The notes beneath the pieces were generated by a model. The model made no database searches. It was not told the origin of the DNA and saw only the letters and a list, made by a program, of their open reading frames with translations. This document shows, in pieces, positions 44,101-56,100 of a DNA stretch of 64,000 nt. The DNA comes from Pycnopodia helianthoides. Lineage: Eukaryota > Echinodermata > Asteroidea > Forcipulatida > Asteriidae. Every line of letters starts with the position of its first letter. Position 1 is the stretch's first letter. The position numbers were made by a program, and so were the translations under genes. The DNA lies in contig CM063249.1 of assembly GCA_032158295.1 (NCBI GenBank), forward strand, positions 11,245,139 through 11,309,138. Reading direction: 5' to 3'.

Positions 44101-47100
44101 GGGCAAGATGGGTTGGTGATGGGTAACATTGGGTGGTGAATGGTAAGATGGGGTGGTGATGGGTAAGATAGGGTTGAGAAAGGCAAGATGGGTTTGTGAT
44201 GGGTAACATTGGGTGGTGAATGGTAAGATGGGGGTGGTGATGGGTAAGATAGGGTTGAGAAGGGGCAAGATGGGTTGGTGAGTGATAATGGGGTGGTGAT
44301 AATGGGTTGGTGATGGGTAACATTGGGTGGTGAATGGTAAGATGGGGTTGTGTAGAGGGGCTGAATGTCACTTTTACTGTCTTGTTCTGAAAATTGCACA
44401 ACGGATGTGGATGACTTTGAGAAGACATTCATATCTTTATTAGTATTTTATACCAAAGAATCTTACAGAACCAAAGGGTTCATATTTCACTGAGGCCTGT
44501 CTTTTTTCTTTAACACCAAAGGACACTGTTAAAGCAAGGTCCTTACAGAGCCAAGCCTGTCATCAAGAGGGTGCTGATCGTCACACCAGGAAGCCTGGTT
44601 AAGGTAAGCATCACAATAGGGAAAAGAAAAAGAAAACGGGTGTGCAACTTTTCAACTGATTTACTATTTTTTTTTTTTTTTTTTTAAATTTTATTCTCAG
44701 CGATGCCATTAATAAATTTAAAAACACAGTACAGAATCTTGCTGAGACTGGAGCTGTCTTCTTTTTTTTGTCCCCGACAAACTGCAGTTGATTGCATGAG
44801 TAAATCAGCCTGATATTTATGTGAAGTTAAATAATGTATCATTACGCCTGCATGTGTTTCTTAAAGTGCCCTGTTAGTTGCCTTAGTGCCCATTAAAAAA
44901 ACTTTGAATAAGTGTTGATAAGTGAATGGGTCCGTAGAGACCCCCTGCACTGACGTCGCACATGCCAATAAGCCATTTGCGTGTTAGATTTGAATATTGT
45001 CTGGTACAATGACGTACTTGATCACAAGTTACCACTTAAATTTGAATTCCTCAGACTATAGAGACAGTTGCTATGTCACATGATTCGGGGCAAGCTTTTG
45101 CGTATAGTTATGTAAGAGACGGCGAACACCCATACACAATTCTGAATGATTGTGTATGGTACCTGGGTTTGCTCATCTGGAGGTTGCTATACAAAAGCTT
45201 GCCCCGAACCATTTGACATACATGTAGCAACTGCCTCTATAGTCTGAGGAATTCGAGTGTAAGCGGTGACTTGTGACTAAGCAAGTCATAGTACAAAACT
45301 TTATTCAATTCTAACTCGCAAATGGCTTATTGCCAGCCCATGTTCTAGGATTAAAAATTACATGTAAGAATATGGAGCGAGTCTCAGCATACGCTCGTTG
45401 CCAAATTTATATTTTTACTTTTATTTATTTATTTTGGTTGCCTAAATTTTTAGAATTGGTGTCGGGAGTTCAAGAAATGGCTCGGCAATGAGAGAATGCA
45501 GGTGTTCCCTATAAATGCTGACAAGAAAGTTCAGGTACATGCCTCTTTTTTAATGTATTGCGATTTATAATAAAAGGCCATTTTTTTTTTTGGTATTTGC
45601 CTACAACTTATAATTTGTTTGGTATTTGTCACATATATTTTGTGAATGGAAAATGATTTGAAATGTTACACCCAGGACAGTATTTTCCCTTAACCGTGGT
45701 CGGCTGGCCAAATGCTAGTTAAATCACTTAAGGACCAGTCCGAATACTCTCCAAGCTGTCCAGCTGGCTAGTTTAGTATTGAAAAGCACAGTTATCTCAT
45801 GTGAAATATGGACTAGTGAAAAAGCTGGCAGACCAGTGAAATGGCAAGCTAACTGGTCCCATGTGTACAGGCTTAGTCACTGAAAAAGTTAAGGGCAAAC
45901 CCTGCAGGAAAATCATATGGTTTCACTCCAGAAAAAAATTTCTGGATGTTTTAATTTTTTGTCTGATCACACCCCCTGTACTACAGGAATTTGCCAACAG
46001 TCCAATCTATCCAGCCCTCATCATCAGTTATGAGATGTTTGTTCGATCTATTGAGGCAATCCGAAAGATCAACTTTGACCTGATTGTCTGCGATGAAGGA
46101 CATCGATTAAAGAATACCAACATCAAAACAACATCTGTAAGTTGACCCTTCACTTTAACCATTCATTAAGTCCATTCATCAAGCTTTCTAGCTGCTTTAA
46201 TCTTCATAGGCCATGCTAGGAACCATTTATGTAGCTTTTCATTGTCTTAATAATGTTTTAAAAATTCTAAGGATTAATCATAATTGCAGGCTAAAACCCA
46301 TGTGGATATAGGAGGGTTAGTTCAGTATTGAAAAGCGCCGTTATCTCATGTGAAATATGGACTAGTGAAAAAGCTGGCAGACCAGTGGATGAATGGTCAA
46401 ATAGTATGGTTCTGATACTCCCAACGAGAGATTGACATCATCAAGCTTCTACAAGAGGAATGTTTGCTAAGTGCTTAAAGGAACATTACAGAATTGGTTT
46501 TTGCTAACAAAACAGTTGCTGGCAGTGTAAGCACTTTATGTAATCCACCATATCCATAAACTGACAAACCTGTAGAAGTTTGAAAATAGTGAAAAACCGA
46601 TTACACATTTGCATGAAATCATATAGGTTCAACACATGAATAAAACGCTCACTGAGCGATAAACTCTAATCGGAAAATTAGTTTATTCATTTCTCATCAA
46701 ATATGGCATTTCAGACAGAAATATTTCAAGGGATGTTTTCTACTATCATCATCATTAGACCGTGTAAGTTTTATGTAAATCTGTGATCAAAAGTATATTT
46801 TACAATTACCAATTCTGTAATGTTCCTTTAAAGGTAGGGTCATACTTTGGTAATGACCCCCAACAAACAATTGTGTAACTTCTATCTGAAAGCTTACTTG
46901 TTAAATAGATGGTATTGCTGGGCCCAATTTCATAGAGCTGCTTAGGCACAAAAAGTAGCTAAGCAAATCAAAATAATGCTTACCAGAGTAAGGTTACCGG
47001 CCAAACTACCATGTCACATGTCTAATTTGTGACTGGTATCCTGCTGATTTGTGCTTAGCAGAAAATTGTTAAGCAATATTTTCTGCTTAAGCAGCTCTAT

Positions 47101-50100
47101 GAAATTGGGCCCTGGTCAGTATCGAGCAAAATTAATTCATCTGAAGTGCCCCTGTTGACTAGAAATCAATGAAAGTATGTTGACAAATTTGAATCTCCAA
47201 AACTTTGGAGTTTTGGAGATTCCAATTCCTATGGTGTCCGTTTTTGAATGCTGCAGCCGGAGATGCGGTTGGTACCTCGCTAGACTTGTAGTTTAAAAAT
47301 ACTGCAGTTCTACTCATGGCCTAAACTTATTAGCTTTATCTTTCTGCCCTCTGCTGACTTGCTACATTTTTGTATTTGATTTGTTTTTGATTGCAGTTAA
47401 TATCAAGTCTCCCTGTGCAGCGACGAATTCTTCTGACTGGAACTCCAGTACAGGTAAAGACTGTAAATGCACATGACGTCATTTGAGTAGGGTTCCCTCA
47501 CTTGGAGATTACTCATTTTCCCATCATGTGCGCTGTGCGTACAAATCTGTGCATTTCCATCGTTTTGTCGTCTGTTAACCTCTAAGATGGCTGCGGGATA
47601 ACATCAATGCAAATATAATGTCTGTTGAAAGCTTTGTCAGAATCTTAGTAAATATGCTTGGGGTATAAAATCTGTGTAAATCTATGTACTTTGTAATTAA
47701 TTATCGTTGAGAAGATTCATTTTAATCATGTTCCATTATTTTAATCCTCTAGTGTACAAGACATTTCATAAAAGGACAGTGCATAATTTGGTGTTTGGAG
47801 GAACACATCATTCCAATCCTCTAGTTTACAATTTATTTAATTATTTGTTGAAAATGTTCTTGTAAACAGGAAAATCATGTGGTTTCACTCTAGATTAAAT
47901 TTTCTGGATGTTTTCATTTTTGTTCGGTCACACTTTTCATGAAAGGCATTTCATAAAAGGACAGTACATAATTCATGTTTGGAGGAACACACCATTCCAA
48001 TACTCTAGCTTACAATTTATTTATGTATTTGTTGAAAATGTTTGTGTAAAACCAAGCAATCCTCAAAAGCAAAAAGCACTGTAACCGAGGGCCAGTAGAT
48101 ACCCTTGTAGAGAAGATCATGAAGAATTTATTATTTTTGTTTTGATGTGGGAGGAAAACCCCCAAACGGGGCAAAACATAAAAAATCAGATGGGCTTAAA
48201 GGCAGGGCAAGATACTTCTATTAAAGCCAACCAGATGTCCCTGAAGACAAATTGTAGACATAAATGGACTGTGCAGAAATGGTTTTAGAAGATTGGATTA
48301 CCTTCATTTAAATCTGTTTGTTTTCTTAAGTTTTCTGCAAAATAGTTGTTTGATATGTAGCCCATTTCTTGAGGTCTCAAATTTAATTTTTTAAATATTT
48401 TTTATTTTCATTTGTTGATATTTTTAGAATGATCTTCAAGAATTTCATTCTATAGTTGAATTCTGCAATCCAGGTGTCTTAGGTAAGTTGAATAGATTTG
48501 CTTCATTTTACTGGAAAAAAACAATAACATAAAAATGCCATTGGACATTACTGTCATTTGGCAAAATGCATTTTCATCTTAGCTGTGCAGGAGTAGGCAG
48601 CACTGGTAACCAAATTTGCACACATTCATTACAATGGTAATTCATTACAATAACAATAACAATTCTTGCAGGTACCCGGTATTAATCATTGTTGAGAAGT
48701 GTCTTATCAACAACAAATGTCATAACCAGAATTTGAACAAAACTTCTGAAGGCTCAGCCACCAGAACTTGACTCCAGAGCAACCCGCTCTTAACATGCTA
48801 GTAGTACTTACAAGAAATCAATGAAATTTAAAGTACAGAGCAAAACTGTGAAGTATTGACCCCTTGCACTAACTTCACACCCGGCTACTGTCTGCCACAT
48901 TCGCTGATGGGAGTCAAATTGCATGTACAGTAAGCGTGTATTAAACGCCTTGTCGCCTAAAATGCGAACTACACTGTATAACACACTGGAACATTGACTC
49001 CCAAAATGGCACAACCAAGATTATTACTGCAGGCATTTGATTTATCAGGGTTTTTCCTGATCTCTGTATTTTTTTTCATTGGTCTTCATCAACTTCATGC
49101 ACCTTCAGATTTTCTTAACAAGAGGCGAACTTACCATCACAGATGTGAAATACCTTGCCCTTGTTGTGACCAAACCTTCAGATATCTAATTTAGATGGTG
49201 TAGAGAGTTGCATTTCTATTGGCTTTGTCTCCATACAAAGTGGGAACTTTTATCAAATTTTATTATTATTTTTTTAGAACGGGTCAATATTAAGAACAGA
49301 GATTTTATTTTGCCGATGTTCATTTGTAGGTACCAGTGGAGCATTCAGACGCGTATATGAAGATCCCATTACCAAGGGCAACCAACCGCAAGCAACAGAA
49401 GAAGAAAAGAAGCTAGCTGCTACAAGAGCAGCAGAGGTGAGTAAGAGACGGTCAAGAAACTAATCTAAGAGATCCAAGGATGAGAAATCTTAGATATTTA
49501 CCAGAACTCGTATTTTCTTATACGTGCCAAGTGAAAAATGGGAGCTTTCGTTTTCTCCTTTTATAAAGAAACTATGCTGTTAATAAATATTTCTAGAACT
49601 GAAGACACTGTTGCCAAAAGCTTTCAGAAATCTATAACTCCAGGGGTTACCAAAAGAAGAAAATTTGATCATTTCAGCTTACCTCTTAAAATTTTGATCA
49701 TAGTTTCACAATTTTTGTAGCAGACTTTTTGTCAAAGGTTACAAAATTTTTGAGAACATATACATATACATGAATATACACATAAATATCAGATACATAT
49801 ACAAGTAAAGAAGATATCGGAGAAAGTATTTTTCAAATTTACTTTTCGCAATGGAAGTGCCGATACAACCGTAGAATAGTACATGTATCAATTTATGTTA
49901 TTGTTTTACTTTGTCTTCAGTTGTCCAGATTGACTGGTTTGTTTGTTTTACGGAGAACTCAGGAGATTAACAACAAGTATTTACCTCCCAAAGGTTTGTA
50001 ATTTTCTGTCTGTCTCCTTGGGAAGCATAAAATGACTACATATCTGCAATTCCATTTTTTGAGCAAAGTTATCACATAAAGATGTAAACACTTAGCAGGG

Positions 50101-53100
50101 TTCTCCCCAGGATTTCTTTAGTGGTGGAAAAATGTTTCCCTGGAAACCATTGCGAGGTTGATCAGTTACACGATAGATCATATTATAAATAGACTCAAAT
50201 CAAAGAAGTGCTAAAAAATAATGGCATTTTTACTGGTAAATACCCAATTTAACATTTCGTTGAAAACCTTTGAAAGGAAATTGCAAGTGTAATTAAAAAA
50301 TTTGGAAAATGTGTGGTGGTCAGAAACAGAGAAAATTCTGCCAGTGGTGGTTGGGGAATCCTGAGTGCCGGGCGGGTTTTCCGGCACCGACCACTGTGGG
50401 CAGAACCCTGACTTAGCCGTAATCGCTTGATTCAGACTTGGCCTCATGCTCTGCTTAGCTTTCTTCTTTTCTCTCTCTCTCCTTTTTTCGTTTTCTTTTT
50501 ACTGTTTTAGGTACATGGAAGAGCCAGTGGCATATTACCGTGTAATCATAGAGGTCTTTCAGACACGGTACTAAAGTCGGTTAATAGGCAGTTTTAACTC
50601 ATTCGGGTTTAACTTTGTGTGTCTGAACGCTCTTAAAACTTAAACGAATCGTGTTGAACTCGAATGAGTTAAATCGGTCGGCGAGGGCTGGGTGGTTTAA
50701 CGCTAAACAACTTCAGGCTTATCTTTTAGCACGGTGTGTGGACAGAATAAAGTTAACCATATCCGGTTTTAAGCGGTGACCCAGGACGTGTTGAGTAATA
50801 CGCCATAAATTGTGAAAGCACACGTCTTTTGTACACACTTGTTTATTCAAATGCAGGGTTTTATGTAAATGTAGCGGATGTTGTTGTGTTGGGTCACGGT
50901 GCTATTTGACCTCTTAAAACCGAAGATAAACTGTATCGGGTCTAACTTAAGTACGCTGTCTGAACATGGCCATAGACTGAACATTCAAGTCTGATTATTT
51001 TGCTTATTTATTCATTCAGTTGAGACAGTCGTCTTCTGCAAGCCCAGTCGTCTCCAGCTTGTTCTGTATCAGAAGCTTCTAAGCTCCCGGGTGCTCCGCA
51101 GCTGCCTGACTGCCTCATCTGAGTCTTCCCCTCACCTTGTCTGCATCATGGCACTGAAGAAGCTGTGTAACCACCCTGGGCTGCTGCATCAAGTCTGTCA
51201 AGACACTGAGGAGGAGCATCAGGCTAGGGCTTCTCTCGATCCAGGCTACTTACAAGATGTAAGTGTGGTCATGTTGGTTTGAACTTTTGGTGTGCACAAC
51301 ATTTGGTAAGATTGAAAGTATAAACGTTCACAGATTTGCACATAACTTACATGGTATAAAGATGGTCATGGCAGAAATTCCTCTATGGAATGTTCAGACC
51401 CATTTGTTTTTGCTGTCCGATGATGTCATGTTTCAAATTTCGCTCTGAAAGAGTATAAAATAAAATGATATTTTACACCATTTTAACATGAAGTTAGAGA
51501 CATGTAACTTTTTCCCCACGTTCATGAGGACTCAATCTATTGGAAAATAAGTGCATCGCAGAACTCAATTTGACCTTAGAGCCCGTCTGTAAATATCCGT
51601 TGTTTCTCTTTGTAGGAATCGTTATACAAGGATCTACTTCCACTCTACCCTGATGGCTTTACCATTGACACCGTAGACACCGACCACTCAGGCAAGATGC
51701 AAGTTCTTGCTAGTCTTCTACGCTCAATGCATCGAGAAGTTCCATCAGAGAAGATTGTCCTGGTGTCCAACTACACACAGGTATAGCAGATAGCCTTGCC
51801 GAAAATTCTCATGCCGATGATTGTAACTTGCCTTGACAGACTTAATGTCAGATCTTGTTATTGTTTTATAGATTGTCTAATAAATCTTGAATTAAATATT
51901 GAGAATTACCCAATGAATCTTGAAATATATGTTAAGTATAGACCTTTCTTTTGTTGATCAACAAATCGCGCTGGTTGGCATGGAAGGCCGAATGTTAGCA
52001 AAACACTCAATCGTGTTAACAGATGTTTCAACAAAATTCAACATTTTCTGCAAACTTTTAATAAAGTAAAGCACTTCTCATGATTGGTTGCTTTGTTTCC
52101 AACAAATTCAACACTATTTTTGAATATTTGTGCAACATTGTTAAAAACTGTGGCTATCTGTTTTTGTTTTGCATTTATGGCTTTCCATAGTTTTCCGACC
52201 TCGGTTGGCAAAAACTCGGGCTGTGACATTGCAAAAGTAAGGTCTATTCTCAGTATTCTATGTCCTTTATACCGTACCCAATATGTGGCAGAGGATGTCC
52301 CCCAAATGTTCCCATACTTTAATACACTCTTTTCCTTTTGTACAGAAGTACCCCTTAAAATCCTCTAAAAAAATCCTGAGATTCTCAGAACACAATGAAG
52401 ACACAATAGGAAGGGGGGGATACACCATTCCACATATCGAGTACCAAATGATGTCCCCGGGTAATTTAATTGGCCTTTATACATTACGCTTTTGTATTTG
52501 TAATAACATGCCATGTGATTTTAAACGGACCTTTATGAATGTTCAAGTTGTGACAAAAATACATTTTTGGAAGTTAGCTTTGAGCTCAAGTATGCCTTAA
52601 CTGCAGTCATTGTTTATGGAATTTTTATTTGCAATTTTGATATTAAAAGGTATTACAGCTTATAAATGCATGGCATTATACACGTAGAAATTCCATTTTG
52701 ATGAGTGGATTGTGTTTTTTTCACAGACTCTGAGTCTACTGCAGACGTTGTGTGAACAAGAGGGATATAAATTCTGTCGTCTTGACGGAAGTACACCGAC
52801 TGCAAGACGCCAGGAGATTGTAGAACATTTCAACAGTTCATATTCTAAAGAAAGTAAGTTACTTCATTCTGTCTTATTATAATTCCATCATTGCTTTCAT
52901 TGATCGAAACGAATAGTTAAATTCTAGAGGTTTTTCCATTGTAATACTTCTCGATATTCCATGTGCTATTTATGTAAGGCACGCGGGCAACATTGGTAAT
53001 TATGTTACATTTTTAAATAGTATCAGCACTGATAATTGTCCATGTATCTTTATCGTACAAAGCTGTGTTTCTACTGAGTTCCAAAGCTGGTGGTGTGGGC

Positions 53101-56100
53101 TTGAACTTGATTGGTGCGTCAAGACTGCTGCTCTATGACATCGACTGGAATCCAGCCAATGACCTGCAGGTATGATTACCTCATTTACATATGTTCGTAG
53201 ATTCATTAAAAGAACATAGACCATTACATTGCTGAATATAATTTGAATGTGAACTGATGTGGGACCTACACACAGGTTGGTTTTAATCAAGATAGTTTAA
53301 ATTCTGGCTTCTACTAATTTGAAATATGACAAAGTTTGCGACGCCATTTTTCAACTGGATTCGTGATCAATATGCAAATTAGGTCTCCAATGTTTTCCCA
53401 AGTGTTGGTTGTAATGGTCTGTAGAATTTGAAACTTTGCATGGTGAAGATACAATCAAGTGAGGTTTTCCAGAGACACCATGTAATAAATCTCTTTCTAA
53501 ACAATTCTCCTGAAGGCGATCAGAGCATACTGATTGAAACGTTGAGTTGTTAAACCACTGGTTCTTCTCAGAACCACCAAGTACAGCTCCTAACTTGATT
53601 GTAATGGTCAGACCTTTTAATTTTTTGTTTCATTTATAAATTGTTCGAAGCCAAATGACACTGATGATAATTATTGCTGTGAAAACTCACATTGAATCCT
53701 CTTTCAGTCAAAAGCACAGTGTGCTCGTCCGGCAGACTATTTAAAAGAAAGTGTTAAGAGCAAGGCCTGCTCAGATACTTCACCATTTGCTAACCAGGAA
53801 TGTATGTAGTTTGATGGTTGGGAGAGATTTGGGGCCTTGGGCTCTGGCATGGGTTCTGGCATGGGCTCTGGTTCCGACTTGGCTCTGTCGTCAATTTTGG
53901 AGCAGTGTACATCTTGGAAGGTGTTTCCAGCATCAAACAGAGCCTGGAGACGGAGGCAGAGCCCAAGCTGAGGTTTGGATAAAGCCCTTGGAAAAGGATT
54001 TGACTTGAAATAAATAGATTGTTTCCACATCAATCATTTTGTGTTCTTTGCAGGCGATGGCAAGAGTTTGGAGAGACGGTCAGAAGAAACAAGTTCATAT
54101 TTACAGACTCATCACAACGGTAATCATTCCAGTCACAGTGGGCTATTGACCCTAACCCCACCCCCCCCCCTCTGACTCCCCAGGTGATCCCAAGCGCGTT
54201 CTAATTTCCCCCTTCACCTCGGGGGGAAATGGAACAATCCGCGGATCACCTCGGGAGCCGTAGTTTTAAGCATAGCACTCCAAGCAGGTAATATTTGTAT
54301 ACTGTGGGAGAGCGTAATCAGCATATTTCACTGGAAGTTTTTTATTCAATTCAATCTAACATTTATTTCCATACTCACAATAGCAAAAGAATGAATCCAT
54401 GGACAAAACAGATAGTACCGTTAGTACATTACAAGCAAAGAGCATACGTGACCAGTGAAAATAATAATGAAGTATAGTACAGTAGAATGTAGCTAGTAAG
54501 GAGGCTGTTCAAATGGCCACGGTTTGTGGGGTACAGCCCTGGACATAATACAACAACAAAATATAAAATAAAAAATTAAAAACCAGACAGGAGAGAATGC
54601 AAAATGTACCGGTAGTTAGCTAATTGTACAGATAATGCCCAACAATTATGACAAAATTAGGATCGGCCAGACAAGTGAAATGTTTTTTTTTTTCTATACA
54701 TAGGGTACCATTGAGGAGAAGGTTTATCAGAGGCAGATCAGCAAGCAAGGACTGAGTGGAGCAGTGGTGGATGCTAAGAGCCACGGACATGTCAAATTCT
54801 CACTGGAAGATCTCAAGGTAATAGCTGTGTCTGTTTCGGTCATCTTAATAATAATAATAATAATACGCAGTTCTTATATAGCGCTTTATCACGTCCAATG
54901 GGCGTCTCAAAGTGCTCAGGATTTTTCCTGCAAGGTATAATGTGGAGCTACGTTTTAAAGTATTAGACCTGTTCCTTTACATAGCACCAAGTAATGGTTT
55001 AAAAGGTGCTGTGGCGCAACATGCTGCCAATCAAACCATGAACACCGGGGCGAACCCCTTCTCTTAGCGATAAGTGTAACTGGGTTCTTTTACGTGCATT
55101 ACACAACACACGGGACCTACGGCTTTACGTCCCATCCGAAGGACGAAGCAATAATGGTGAAGTGTCTTGCTAATGGACACAAGTGTCACGACCAGGACTC
55201 GAACCCACACTCTGCCGATCAGAAACACCAGAGCTTGAGTCCGGTGTTCTTATCCGCTTGGCCATGACACACCATCTTCCCCTTTTTAGGGTTTTCCCTC
55301 CCACTTCTGAAACTGGCATTTCTTCACCATCATCTCTACACTTGTATCTTCAGACCTACGGGTCACAGTGCTGTTCGCTTCTGAGGGGCCCTTGGTTTTA
55401 TTACCAGAAAAAAAACCTTGAGAACTCCAAGGCAGAAAATCAAAATCCCCGAGTTTCATTGCAAAACTGAAAGAATGAAAAACAGTTTGTTACCACACCT
55501 TGTTCTTAATTTTAACAGTACTTGATTTATGCTTCTTTTTAATCTGTTTTTCTCTACGTCTTTGTTCTTCTGTTCAGTTTTTATATTTGTTTGTACAGTA
55601 CCTTGCATACCTTTTAAGCTTACTGAAACTAATTTCCTTATCAATTTTAGTACTTCTGGTTGTGTTTTTTTTTTTTTTTTTTTTTGTAGAAAACTCTGTT
55701 GTTATTCCATTGTACCTCATTCAATTTGTTATACTTTTATTGTAAACTTACTTGCAATTCGACTGATGCCGTGATTAGTAAATTTTGTAATAAACCATTC
55801 ATGAATGAATGAATGAATGAATAATAATATTTACGTCAGTTTTAAAGTGCTAACCTTTTCATGATGCATACAAAATATTTAAAAAGGGACGGGTGACAAG
55901 TGGTCTGGATTTTTATCTGAGAGGGCCTTCGAAAAGGGCACTTCCATTGGAAAATTTTAAAATCTATGTATTTGAAGGGGCACCAAGGTCATGCTTGACC
56001 TTTGAAGGCATTCGAATCAGGTCAACTCCCCTGAAATACCAAACTACAATTGGTGTGACTTATATTTTCAGGATCTATTTACCTTGAATGAAGGCACGTC

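Noticed and set aside
43029..44432. Antisense open frames of 467, 431 and 366 codons, rich in Pro, His and Ser
   Set aside because: By-products of an 80-bp minisatellite without stops on the minus strand, inside a RAD54B intron.
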